From contig DVDT01000018.1 in NCBI GenBank assembly GCA_015296085.1, positions 1 to 64,000 on the forward strand: a stretch of DNA of 64,000 nucleotides. The letters are read 5' to 3'. Origin of the DNA: Trichormus sp. M33_DOE_039 (lineage in GTDB: Bacteria > Cyanobacteriota > Cyanobacteriia > Cyanobacteriales > Nostocaceae). Positions 53,382 to 61,540 of the stretch are shown here, piece by piece. A program made the translations under genes and the position numbers. How positions within the stretch are numbered: the first letter of the stretch is position 1; each line of letters starts with the position of its first letter. The notes below the pieces were generated by a model. That model saw only the letters and a list, made by a program, of their open reading frames with translations. It ran no database searches and was not told where the DNA came from.

Positions 53382-54076
53382 TCAATAGTCATTAGACTTA
53401 TCGACCAACGAGCATCAAAGCCTTATAAAGCAATGATCAAAACATAATTTTTTGATAAGTCTAAGAGGTTGTTTTAAAAGTAGTTGGCGGTGATTTTAAT
53501 TGCATGATTATCCCCCTTAATCCCCCCTTGCCCAAGGGAGACTAGAAAATTCAGTTCCCTCCCCTTACCAAGCTACGGTGTACACACAAGTCTAATAACC
53601 TAGCCCGACAACGTTTTGATCCGCCCTAACCCCCCTTAAAAAAGGGGGAATAGATTCAAAGTCCCCCTTTTTAAGGGGGATTTAGGGGGATAAAACCACA
53701 TTTTGCGCCTAGCACAAAGATGTGTGTACACCATAGCCTTAAAAAAGTGGGAACAAGAATCAAAGTCCCCCTTTTGAAGGGGAGCCACTGCGTTGGAGAG
53801 ACACTGCGTTGGGCGGGCAATGCCTGACTTGTAGCAAGTGTCGTCGGGTTTCCCGGCTTAAAGCAAGTGGCGTGAATTTAGGGGGATCAAGCCACATTTT
53901 GCACTTAGTAACAAAGATGTGTGTACACCGTAGCCTCACCAAGAGGAGGGTTAGGGAGGGGTAAAAATATTAAATACATGACTAAAGACTTTTCAAACAT
54001 CTTCTAATAGTTATTCTGACTGTGGACTATTGACCTTTGACTTTGGACTGTGGACTAAATTTTTTCAGGGTGGTAA
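53382..54076. repeat. 695-bp intergenic repeat field with a nested repeat
   Basis: STRR heptamers follow cysK. Next come poly-C/G stem sequences (CCCCCTTAAAAAAGGGGG type, about 53631-53690). One unit at about 53655-53739 runs from TCAAAGTCCCCC to GATGTGTGTACACCATAGCC. A second at about 53757-53935 has the same ends but about 95 bp of another GC-rich repeat inserted near 53782-53877. The block GTGTACACCGTAGC occurs once more in inverted form near 53573-53587. STRR-like GGACTGTGGACTA heptamers close the region (54014-54058). Confidence 0.75.
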
Positions 54077-54418
54077 ATGTTACCAATGAGCAATATTACT
54101 CAAGAATTCAACCCCTTAGCAACAAACCCAGTTTCTACTCCCAGATGTGTGAGAGTTTGCCAAAATCGCACCTGTAAAAAGCAAGGTGCGAAGGAAGTTT
54201 TAGCAGCTTTTGTGGCTTTACCTGTTCCTGATGTGGCAGTAATAGCTAGTAGTTGTTTGGGACAGTGTGGTAACGGGCCGATGGTGTTGATTGTGCCGGA
54301 AATGGTTTGGTATAACCGTGTCCAACCCCATGAAGTTCCGACATTAGTAGAAAAGCATTTAATAGGTGGTCAAAGAGTTCAACAGATGCTCTATTATCGG
54401 TTTCATCCCCAGGGATAA
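54077..54418 (+). CDS. thioredoxin-like [2Fe-2S] ferredoxin
   Basis: 113 residues; the second ATG (54086) is an equally good start behind AGGGTGG. Fe-S ligands: CVRVCQNRTC at about 26-35 and SSCLGQCGNGP at about 59-69, the thioredoxin-like ferredoxin arrangement of a first Cys pair and a later C-x3-C. A C-terminal VQPHEVPTLVEKHL helix follows. These small ferredoxins are common in cyanobacteria and in NuoE-like subunits; the redox partner is unknown. It stands between a repeat field and a DUF5331-like gene. Confidence 0.85.
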   Translation: MLPMSNITQEFNPLATNPVSTPRCVRVCQNRTCKKQGAKEVLAAFVALPVPDVAVIASSCLGQCGNGPMVLIVPEMVWYNRVQPHEVPTLVEKHLIGGQRVQQMLYYRFHPQG

Positions 54419-54615
54419 AGCAATAGGATTTACGCATGAGTTACGAAATGGGACAGGGGGTTTAGGAGTATGGAAAAAGAACAAATATCAATTATTCCTC
54501 TCTTGCACCCTTATCCCCTTACACCCCTGCCAAAGCGAAAAGTCTCTTGGCGTAAGTCCTCAGCCAATTAACAATATACAGGTCTGCACTATTTTTGACT
54601 GAAGCGAGGCATCCG

Positions 54616-55509
54616 ATGAATATTCAGGAGCTGCGTCAATCCTTAAAAATGAAGTGGCTGAATTATTATGAGCAGAATCGTCCTTGGTTAGTCAAAATGA
54701 GGGTTTGGGCTAACTATGACGGTTTACGCCGTCCTTCGTCTGGGTTTATCCTGGCGACACTGTCTGTTTTAGAGCCAGAATTTGATCAAATCATGGCTTT
54801 TGTGATGGAACTGAATAACAATCCTGATGAGATAGTTACAGCTTTAGGCCTCAACTTTAATCCTGACAAAGAATTAAGCTTAATCCATTCCGAGATGGAT
54901 TTGGCTCTCACGCAAATGGAACAAGAATATCCAGAAGAGCCAGCAGTAACATCGATGGCATTAACCGTTTATGAAGCTTCTCCTGTGTCAGCTAAGGTGG
55001 AAAATTCTCAAAAGGTGGTGGTGATGCCCACTTTGAATCAGCCGATGCAGCAGGTGGTCGGTGATTATCAACCTGCTCCACCTGAAAGAGCGATGCCTAG
55101 GGCTGGCTACGCCTACGCAACTACGGCCAAACTGAATATTCATCCCACTGTCCATAAATCATCCTCTCAGCCAGGACAGTTATTTGCTATCACCCTAGAA
55201 GTCCCGAAAAAAGACAAACCTTTAACATCCCTAGCATTAACTACCGTCAAACCCCACAATGGCAAAGTAGTTAGTTCCTTGGAAATTACTACAGAAGTTC
55301 CCGGTAAACCAAAGACATTGATTATACCAAAACAGGTATCGGAAATTTCCCAAGATAGGCAGTATGTGCATAAAAAACCACCTAGTTCTCCTCACAAAGT
55401 TAATCCTAGACCCCACACTAATGCCAGTAATCTAGCTTCGTGGGTGGATGAATTTTGTCTGGGGGCTGGGTGGAGTTCAGAAGAGGCTGTTTCTCTTCAA
55501 AAAGGTTAA
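54616..55509 (+). CDS. DUF5331-like protein with a disordered C-terminal half
   Basis: 297 residues from ATG 54616, preceded by GAGG six bases upstream. The first 100 residues (MNIQELRQSLKMKWLNYYEQNR to DKEL) form a compact helical domain that I associate with the cyanobacterial DUF5331 family. The rest is Pro/Thr/Lys-rich and probably disordered, ending with a conserved-looking LASWVDEFCLGAGWSSEEA. DNA at about 55090-55118 contains a repeat-like GGCTGGCTACGCCTACGC encoding RAGYAYA. Function unknown. Convergent with the methyltransferase, 33 bp apart. Confidence 0.7.
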   Translation: MNIQELRQSLKMKWLNYYEQNRPWLVKMRVWANYDGLRRPSSGFILATLSVLEPEFDQIMAFVMELNNNPDEIVTALGLNFNPDKELSLIHSEMDLALTQMEQEYPEEPAVTSMALTVYEASPVSAKVENSQKVVVMPTLNQPMQQVVGDYQPAPPERAMPRAGYAYATTAKLNIHPTVHKSSSQPGQLFAITLEVPKKDKPLTSLALTTVKPHNGKVVSSLEITTEVPGKPKTLIIPKQVSEISQDRQYVHKKPPSSPHKVNPRPHTNASNLASWVDEFCLGAGWSSEEAVSLQKG

Positions 55510-55542
55510 AAAACCACACTCATCAGCATTTATTTTCAGTCT

Positions 55543-56379
55543 CTATATCTTCTGGGCTATTTGCAAGGCTGAGAGAAATGAGACTGGAATGCTGGTGATG
55601 GAGTGCTTTGCTAATACTGCCCTTAATCCTGCAAATAAAGCATCTCTCTGCTGAGGCTCTAAAGCGATGTACGGTGATAAGGTACTTAAAAGTGTTAAAT
55701 AATCATCAATACTATAAGTGATTTCACAAGGAAACTCTTCAGACACTAAGCACTTAAACAGACCAGAATCAATTACAGCCTGCCCAAATCTGATGATTTG
55801 CTTGTGTTGCGTTTCTCTCTGTTCATATCTTCCTAATGCTGGAGCTTGATTCTGATAAACCTCACGGAAAGCAGCATAGACTTCATACTGAGGTTGGGGT
55901 GTCATATTCCAGAGCAGAATCAAATGACCATCTTGTTTTAAAGCATCGGCTGCTTTTGCGTACCCAATTTCTGGGGAAACCCAATGAAAAGATGTTGCTG
56001 CTAAAACTGCATGAAATTTTTCAACCTCTAGCTGCCACTCTTCAAAGGATGTGTTAGTTATTTCTACAGAAGGAAACTGTATACAATTTTGCTGTGCTAG
56101 TTGGCAAAGGTTCAGACTTGGCTCTAGACAAAGCATTGAATAACCTAACTGAGCAAAGGCAACTGTAGCATTTCCAGGGCCACACCCGATTTCTAAAATT
56201 ATCGCGTCTTGCGGTAGCTTGGCTAACTCTACAGCACGGTGAATCAGTTCTTGAGGATAGCGTGGTCTTGTTTGGTTGTAGGCATCGGCTACTTCGCTGT
56301 ACCAGTTTTTTCTCTGTTGCGAAGTGTAGATATTTGCTACTTGGCTATACCAACTTTTTCTGTGTTCTAAATTTTTCAT
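55543..56379 (-). CDS. class I SAM-dependent methyltransferase
   Basis: 278 residues. SAM-binding motif I ILEIGCGPGNATVAF near 60-74, then LEPSLNL (motif II), FHAVLAATSFHWVSPE (motif IV) and HLILLWN. The overall type is a small-molecule methyltransferase (Methyltransf_11-like); the substrate is unknown. The N-terminus is partly duplicated: RKSWYSQVANIYT (7-19) and RKNWYSEVADAYN (23-35). The second copy lies in the usual position before the SAM domain, so the first is probably an addition. Confidence 0.88.
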   Translation of the reverse strand: MKNLEHRKSWYSQVANIYTSQQRKNWYSEVADAYNQTRPRYPQELIHRAVELAKLPQDAIILEIGCGPGNATVAFAQLGYSMLCLEPSLNLCQLAQQNCIQFPSVEITNTSFEEWQLEVEKFHAVLAATSFHWVSPEIGYAKAADALKQDGHLILLWNMTPQPQYEVYAAFREVYQNQAPALGRYEQRETQHKQIIRFGQAVIDSGLFKCLVSEEFPCEITYSIDDYLTLLSTLSPYIALEPQQRDALFAGLRAVLAKHSITSIPVSFLSALQIAQKI

Positions 56380-56715
56380 GAGTTGTTTGCAAGTGAGCGT
56401 TAGACCAATTCCTAAAATCTTGGCAACATATCACACATCTATTAACTTAACTTGCTAATTCATAACTGACACAACAAGATGTGAACGCTCGTGGAAAATT
56501 GCAAGAAGATAAAGCTTGCATGAGCGTCAGCCTAACGGAGTAGGAAAGTAAGAGTTTTGAACACCTACACTTTTACACTAGCTATACTCCTGAGCCAAGC
56601 AATCTAAAAGGATTTAAGATTATTATAAATGAGGCATTCGATATCAGAATTAGTTATCCAACTACGGTCAAATCCTGTAGAGACGCGATATGTCGCGTCT
56701 CTACTCTTGCCCTCA
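56380..56715. other. intergenic region between methyltransferase and Rrf2 gene
   Basis: 336 bp. It includes the promoter region of the methyltransferase (right of 56380). Near 56677-56704 is a 12-bp perfect palindromic hairpin (separate entry). No ORF of note. Confidence 0.4.
56677..56704 (-). terminator. hairpin repeat after the Rrf2 gene
   Basis: GTAGAGACGCGA / TCGCGTCTCTAC, a perfect 12-bp stem with a 4-nt loop, 12 bp downstream of the Rrf2 stop. This hairpin type is scattered in Nostoc genomes as far as I recall. No T-run follows it, so it is more a repeat than a classical terminator. Confidence 0.5.
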
Positions 56716-57180
56716 CTAAATGTAATACATGGGACTCTGCTGATTACGTACCTCTCGTTCTTGACACAAATCTTGGAGTGTATAACGATTCAAAACCTCT
56801 GTAGAGGCGGCATTAGCTTGACCCCAAATTTCGTGAACTAAAGTTTTCTCTAAAGAAGGCGACTCGGAAATATCTTTCTCTTTGCGCTCGCCTTCTACCA
56901 AAGTAATGATTTCTAATAGGGTAATTTGCCAAGGTTCACGAACTAAAACGAAACCTCCTTTTGCACCACGTTGACTTTGTACCACACCAGCACGCCGCAG
57001 GGTGGTCAAAATTTGCTCTAAATATCTCTCAGGTATGGGTTGTTTGGCGGTAATTTCACCCACAGTCAGAACTTTCTGGCCGTGGTGAGTTGCCAGTTCT
57101 AGTAGTGCCAGCAGCGCGTATTCAACTTTGGCAGACAAATCTAAAAGAGCGTAGTTTTGGCTATTCAAGTGTGTACTCAA
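56716..57180 (-). CDS. Rrf2 family transcriptional regulator
   Basis: 154 residues. Winged helix: LSAKVEYALLALLELATHHG, VGEITAKQPIPERYLEQILTTLRRAGVVQSQRGAKGGFVL, then DVV-like ITLLEIITLVEG. The cysteine trio that binds Fe-S in IscR is absent (only one Cys, in DLCQE), so it is more like CymR, which controls cysteine metabolism. It is divergent from cysE across 299 bp, which supports a sulfur-related target, but that is inference. LSxKxxYAL is the standard family beginning. Confidence 0.87.
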   Translation of the reverse strand: MSTHLNSQNYALLDLSAKVEYALLALLELATHHGQKVLTVGEITAKQPIPERYLEQILTTLRRAGVVQSQRGAKGGFVLVREPWQITLLEIITLVEGERKEKDISESPSLEKTLVHEIWGQANAASTEVLNRYTLQDLCQEREVRNQQSPMYYI

Positions 57181-57479
57181 GATAATACGGTTAGTTGATT
57201 GATTTATCGCAATTTATGCGAATTTAATTTTTTCTTAGCGTTAGATGTGATAGCATCCGACTTATAGAGTAAAGACATAAATCTATCGACTTACCGTAGA
57301 TTATCTTACACAATTTTCCCCGATTGCTTCAACTGTTCTTATGTGAAGAGGGATGTGAGGATGTGAAGGTGTAAGGGTTGAAGGGTGTGAGGTTTGCACC
57401 TAAATCCCTAAATCTTCATATCTATATACCCCTCCCATACCCCCATACCCCCAAATCCATCCATTTACTCAAGACGATC
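57181..57479. promoter_or_regulatory. divergent control region of the Rrf2 gene and cysE
   Basis: 299 bp. An imperfect palindrome AATCTA-N11-TAGATT lies at 57280-57302, in a good place for autoregulation of the Rrf2 gene. The right part is purine-rich, then C-rich. Binding is a guess. Confidence 0.4.
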
Positions 57480-58208
57480 ATGCTACTAACTGATTTACGA
57501 ACCATCTATGAGCGTGACCCAGCAGCTCGGAATTGGCTGGAGGTATTGTTTTGCTATCCGGGGCTGCAAGCGTTATTGTTTCATCGCTTGGCACACTGGC
57601 TGTATAAACTAGATGTGCCGTTTATACCGCGTTTCGTCTCTCACATTAGTCGGTTTTTAACTGGGATTGAGATTCACCCAGGAGCAGTTATTGGCAAAGG
57701 TGTATTTATTGACCACGGTATGGGCGTGGTCATAGGTGAGACTGCGATTGTCGGTGATCATGCTTTAATTTATCAAGGTGTCACATTAGGTGGCACAGGG
57801 AAAGAAACTGGTAAACGTCACCCGACGATAGGTAGTCATGTAGTTGTAGGTGCGGGTGCGAAGGTATTGGGCAATATTACCATTGGCGATCGCGTCCGTA
57901 TTGGCGCAGGCTCAGTTGTGCTACGAGATGTTCCCAGCAACACTACAGTAGTGGGAATTCCAGGACGTGTCACCCGTGAAAATAACTCCAATACAGATGT
58001 TTTGGCTCATGGAAAGTTGCGCGACGTGGAAGCAGAAGTTATTCGGGCTTTGTTTGAGAGAGTGAAAAATTTAGAGAAACAACTAGAACAGTTAGAAACT
58101 GCGTCAACCCCTGTTCCCACTTATGTAACTCTTGAGCAAATTTACAACTCTCACCAAAGTGACTCTGATTCGATGATTGAAGAATTTTTGGATGGTGCAG
58201 GAATCTGA
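57480..58208 (+). CDS. cysE: serine O-acetyltransferase
   Basis: 242 residues from ATG 57480; longer frames begin in C-rich repeat-like DNA. Acetylates serine to O-acetylserine, the substrate of CysK. N-terminal helices (1-60, [18 protein letters not shown]), then a left-handed beta-helix of hexapeptide repeats with [42 protein letters not shown] and a C-terminal VVGIPGRV. A tail of about 50 residues follows the repeats, longer than in E. coli CysE. Feedback by cysteine is usual for the family. Confidence 0.95.
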   Translation: MLLTDLRTIYERDPAARNWLEVLFCYPGLQALLFHRLAHWLYKLDVPFIPRFVSHISRFLTGIEIHPGAVIGKGVFIDHGMGVVIGETAIVGDHALIYQGVTLGGTGKETGKRHPTIGSHVVVGAGAKVLGNITIGDRVRIGAGSVVLRDVPSNTTVVGIPGRVTRENNSNTDVLAHGKLRDVEAEVIRALFERVKNLEKQLEQLETASTPVPTYVTLEQIYNSHQSDSDSMIEEFLDGAGI

Positions 58209-58316
58209 TTTCAATAGCATTAGTCATTGTCTTCCTGTCCTCTCCCCTGACCCCTTGTCCCCGATCGCCTGCTATAGATATACTACGGTTAATTAATCGG
58301 CTAAGTGTAATATCCA

Positions 58317-58907
58317 GTGGTGTCACTAAAATCAAGCTTTATTAACTCAGCTAATCAAAATACCAAGCTGTTGTTTACCCGACGGTCATTTTTACCAGAG
58401 TATCAAAATAGTCTCTGGCAGATTGACACAGGTTTTGTCAGAACCTTTACATATTTGGAAAATGGTACAACCGTAGCCTTGGGGTTGTGGGGTTCTGGAG
58501 ATGTTATTGGTAGGGCTTTGTCAAAATTAGAACCTTATCAAATGGAGTGTCTGACAAAGGTTGAGGCCAGAATTTTGCCCTTAGATGAATGGTCTTATCC
58601 TACAGAAACTTTATTGGCGCACATTCAACAGGCTGAAGAGTTAGCGGTGATTCGGAGCTATAAGAAAGTAGAGACTATGCTGCTAAAGCTGTTGGCATGG
58701 TTATCTCAAAGGTTTGGCTCGGAAGTAGATAAAGGACGGTTGATAGATATGCGCCTGACTCACGAAGACTTGGCTGATATGATCGGTTCTACACGGGTGA
58801 CAGTAACTCGCATCCTGGGACAATTTGAGCAAGAGGGGTTGATTGACAGGCGATCGCTCAATAGAATTATTTTGCGAGAAGAAGATATTTGGTACTACGA
58901 GATTTAA
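58317..58907 (+). CDS. Crp/Fnr family regulator, CysR-like by context
   Basis: 196 residues from GTG 58317. N-terminal cyclic-nucleotide-type beta-roll (about 15-110), then a helix and a winged helix LTHEDLADMIGSTRVTVTRILGQFEQEGLI near 148-177, the Crp/Fnr recognition pattern. Cyclic-nucleotide contact residues are not evident, and there is no Fnr cysteine set. It follows cysE by 108 bp, and in some cyanobacteria a Crp-type protein, CysR, controls sulfur genes, so a role there is plausible. The transporter after it could also be a target. Confidence 0.85.
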   Translation: MVSLKSSFINSANQNTKLLFTRRSFLPEYQNSLWQIDTGFVRTFTYLENGTTVALGLWGSGDVIGRALSKLEPYQMECLTKVEARILPLDEWSYPTETLLAHIQQAEELAVIRSYKKVETMLLKLLAWLSQRFGSEVDKGRLIDMRLTHEDLADMIGSTRVTVTRILGQFEQEGLIDRRSLNRIILREEDIWYYEI

Positions 58908-58913
58908 TTATTG

Positions 58914-58940
58914 GGGACTGGGGACTGGGCAATGGGGAAA
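58914..58940. repeat. STRR heptamers after the Crp-type gene
   Basis: GGGGACTGGGGACTGGGC follows the stop by about 7 bp. The same heptamer type occurs at 6596, 60320 and 60486. Confidence 0.7.
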
Positions 58941-59026
58941 GAACTAATAACTAATGAGTACTGACTAATGAATAAATAGTTGACTGTTTTTTAGTCAAGA
59001 AAAATGATTTAATAAAATTCTTGTAA

Positions 59027-59052
59027 ATGTCTACATTTTGATATGTAGACAT
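59027..59052. promoter_or_regulatory. 10-bp perfect inverted repeat upstream of the binding-protein gene
   Basis: ATGTCTACAT-N6-ATGTAGACAT, 49 bp before the ATG at 59102. Symmetry and position fit a dimeric regulator site; it is not a Crp (TGTGA-N6-TCACA) or NtcA (GTA-N8-TAC) consensus. A weak hairpin is the alternative reading. Confidence 0.5.
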
Positions 59053-59101
59053 ATATTGTTGCGTTTTACAACTTTTTTAATAACTACATAACTATTTACC
59101 A

Positions 59102-60319
59102 ATGCAAAAACGTTTATCTCAGCAAACTGTCTTATTATCTGCCTGTGCGCTACTAATAACAGCTTGTGGAAGCAATACTACAAATAGTTCTCCAAATAAT
59201 ACCCCCAATACCACAAATACATCTAATACAATTTCCATAGGTATTGCTGCTGCTCAAACTAGTAATGTGGCATTGCTAGGACAAGAGCAAGTAGCTGGAG
59301 CTAAAATTGCGGAAAAGTATTTTAATGATCAAGGTGGTATCAATGGTACACCCATTAAATTAGTCTTTCAAGATACGGCTGGAGATGAAGCAGGCGCAAT
59401 TAATGCTTTTCAAAGTTTAATTAATAAAGATAAAGTTGTTGGGATTGTTGGCCCTACCCTGTCGCAGCAAGCCTTTAGTGCTGATCCAGTAGCCGAACGT
59501 GCTAAAGTACCAGTCTTAGGCCCATCAAATACCGCCAAAGGTATACCAGAAATCGGTGATTATGTAGCGCGTGTCTCTGTACCGGTTTCTGTCGTTGCCC
59601 CTAACGCCGTAAAAGCTGCACTCAAGCAAAACCCTAATATTAAAAGGGTCGCTGTTTTCTTTGCTCAAAATGACGCATTTAGCAAATCAGAAACAGAAAT
59701 TTTCCAGAAAACTGTTAAAGACCAAGGTTTAGAGTTAGTCACAGTCCAAAAGTTTCAAACTACTGATACTGACTTTCAAAGTCAAGCGACAAATGCCATT
59801 AATTTAAAACCAGATTTAGTGATTATTTCGGGGTTAGCCGCAGATGGTGGTAACTTAGTCAGACAACTCAGAGAACTGGGCTATAAAGGCTTAATTATTG
59901 GTGGTAATGGATTAAATACCTCGAATTTATTCCCTGTTTGTAAAGCTTTGTGTGAAGGTGTATTGATAGCTCAAGCTTACAGTCCAGAACATCCTGGTGA
60001 AATTAACGCTGCTTTTCGGAAAGCTTATGTAGATCAATTTAAGAAAGAACCTCCCCAATTTAGCGCGCAAGCTTTTACAGCAGTACAAGTGTATGTAGAT
60101 GCACTCAAAGCTTTAGATAATAAAAGTAAAGTCAGTCAACTACAATTGCCTCAATTGCGAACAGAATTGAACAAGCAAATATTGGCAGGCCAGTACAAAA
60201 CTCCATTAGGAGAAATTAGTTTTACCCCTGTAGGTGAAGTTGTACAAAAAGACTTTTATGTTGCTCAAATTAAAATGGAAAAGGACGGTAGCCAAGGTAA
60301 GTTTGCATTTTTGAAATAG
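59102..60319 (+). CDS. branched-chain amino acid-type ABC transporter substrate-binding lipoprotein
   Basis: 405 residues. Lipobox LITAC (Cys22) marks a lipoprotein. A Ser/Thr/Asn linker (about 24-42) leads to a type 1 periplasmic-binding domain: ISIGIAAAQTSNVALLGQEQVAGA, FQDTAGDEAGAINAFQ, VGIVGPTLSQQA and VFFAQNDAFSKSE, as in LivK/NatB proteins. It is the binding component of the transporter encoded downstream, for hydrophobic or neutral amino acids in relatives; the actual ligand is unknown. Its permease gene starts 217 bp later behind repeats. Confidence 0.9.
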   Translation: MQKRLSQQTVLLSACALLITACGSNTTNSSPNNTPNTTNTSNTISIGIAAAQTSNVALLGQEQVAGAKIAEKYFNDQGGINGTPIKLVFQDTAGDEAGAINAFQSLINKDKVVGIVGPTLSQQAFSADPVAERAKVPVLGPSNTAKGIPEIGDYVARVSVPVSVVAPNAVKAALKQNPNIKRVAVFFAQNDAFSKSETEIFQKTVKDQGLELVTVQKFQTTDTDFQSQATNAINLKPDLVIISGLAADGGNLVRQLRELGYKGLIIGGNGLNTSNLFPVCKALCEGVLIAQAYSPEHPGEINAAFRKAYVDQFKKEPPQFSAQAFTAVQVYVDALKALDNKSKVSQLQLPQLRTELNKQILAGQYKTPLGEISFTPVGEVVQKDFYVAQIKMEKDGSQGKFAFLK

Positions 60320-60536
60320 GGATTGGGGACTGGGGGTTGGTAAAATATAAAGGATAAAAAAGGGAATTATTTAATAGTTTCAAACTTACCTTTACTTTCA
60401 AAATTCCTCTCTGATGTCCCCTAGCTATTAAATTTTAGATTTGGAATTGTCAATTTTATATTACATCATTAAATCTAAAATCTGAAATCCCCAATCCCCA
60501 ATCCCCAGTCCCCAATCCCCAATCCCTCATAATTAC
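60320..60536. repeat. STRR arrays in opposite orientation between binding-protein and permease genes
   Basis: GGGATTGGGGACTGGGGG starts at the stop codon (60319-60341). Six heptamers, AATCCCC with one AGTCCCC, run at 60486-60527 and end 9 bp before the permease ATG. The two arrays are complementary over about 20 bp, so the transcript can form a long stem around about 145 bp of AT-rich sequence. The second array would sit on the ribosome-binding region. Confidence 0.75.
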
Positions 60537-61487
60537 ATGGATGTGAGTTTATTTTTTCAACAACTGTTAAACGGTTTATCTATTGGTAGCGTTTATGCAA
60601 TTTTTGCCTTGGGTTATACGTTGGTTTATTCCATTTTAGGGATTATCAACTTAGCTCATGGAGCAATTTTTACGCTGGGTGCATATTTTACGTATGCACT
60701 CATGGGGGGTAATTTTGGATTCAATGGCTTGTTTGCCAACTTGATTCTACCTATACAATTACCATTTGCCATTGCTTTAATTCTTGGTAGTAGTTTGGCT
60801 GGTTTGATTGGGGTAGGGATGGAACGTATTGCTTTTAAACCTTTGCGAAGTAAAGGTTCTGACCCCTTGTTGACAGTAGTTTCCAGCTTAGGGGTAGCAG
60901 TGGTAATTGTGAATTTAATTCAATATTTAGTAGGTGCAGAAAGTTATACATTTCCTGCTAACACTTTTGGCAATTTACCAGCAGCAATTAATTTTGGGAG
61001 TGCAGACAAACCAATTCCCATTCGTAGCGTACAGGTGATTATCTTTGGTGTGTCGATGGTAATTGTGGCTATTCTCACCTACTTTATTAATCGTACTAAA
61101 TACGGCAAAGCAATGCAGGCGATCGCAGAAGATCCGATTACTGCTAGTTTATTGGGTATCAATAGCGATCGCTTTATCGTCTTCACATTTTTCCTCAGCA
61201 GTTTTCTGGCGGGTTTAGCAGGAACTTTGGTAGCCTCTAGCGTCAGTATTGCAGGCCCTTATTTTGGTATTGCCTTTGGTTTACGGGGTTTAGCGGTAAT
61301 TGTTCTGGGTGGTTTAGGAAGTATTCCCGGTGCGGTGTTGGGGGGTTTACTCATCGGCGTAGTCGAAGCACTTGTCCCACCTGAATTTTCTGGCTATAAA
61401 GACGCTGTAGCTTTTGGCATTTTATTTGTCATGCTATTAGTTAGGCCCCAAGGTTTACTAGGTCGTCGGTTCATCCAGAAAGTGTAA
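60537..61487 (+). CDS. branched-chain amino acid-type ABC transporter permease (LivH-like)
   Basis: 316 residues with eight membrane segments. LLNGLSIGSVYAIFALGYTLVYSILGIINLAHG is the LivH N-terminal pattern, and the coupling loop has AIAEDPITASLLGIN, which contacts the ATPase. GLRGLAVIVLGGLGSIPGAVLGGLLIGVVEA is the family's C-terminal signature. Works with the LivM-like permease at 62167 and the ATPase at 63138 in the plasma membrane. A Uma2 gene separates it from LivM. Confidence 0.93.
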   Translation: MDVSLFFQQLLNGLSIGSVYAIFALGYTLVYSILGIINLAHGAIFTLGAYFTYALMGGNFGFNGLFANLILPIQLPFAIALILGSSLAGLIGVGMERIAFKPLRSKGSDPLLTVVSSLGVAVVIVNLIQYLVGAESYTFPANTFGNLPAAINFGSADKPIPIRSVQVIIFGVSMVIVAILTYFINRTKYGKAMQAIAEDPITASLLGINSDRFIVFTFFLSSFLAGLAGTLVASSVSIAGPYFGIAFGLRGLAVIVLGGLGSIPGAVLGGLLIGVVEALVPPEFSGYKDAVAFGILFVMLLVRPQGLLGRRFIQKV

Positions 61488-61540
61488 AACTGTAAATAGT
61501 CAGGTTGATCACTGATAACTGTCCACTGAGGTATAAAACT

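Noticed and set aside
53382-54076. CRISPR array in the repeat field
   Set aside because: The repeats are few, unevenly spaced and split by another repeat; there are no regular spacers and no cas genes.
59027-59052. NtcA binding site before the transporter
   Set aside because: The GTA-N8-TAC spacing is not met; the palindrome has GTA and TAC in other spacings.
60486-60527. i-motif or G-quadruplex regulator in the CCCCAAT array
   Set aside because: C4/G4 runs spaced by three bases could form such a structure, but the array belongs to a widespread heptamer family and pairing with the opposite array at 60320 explains more.
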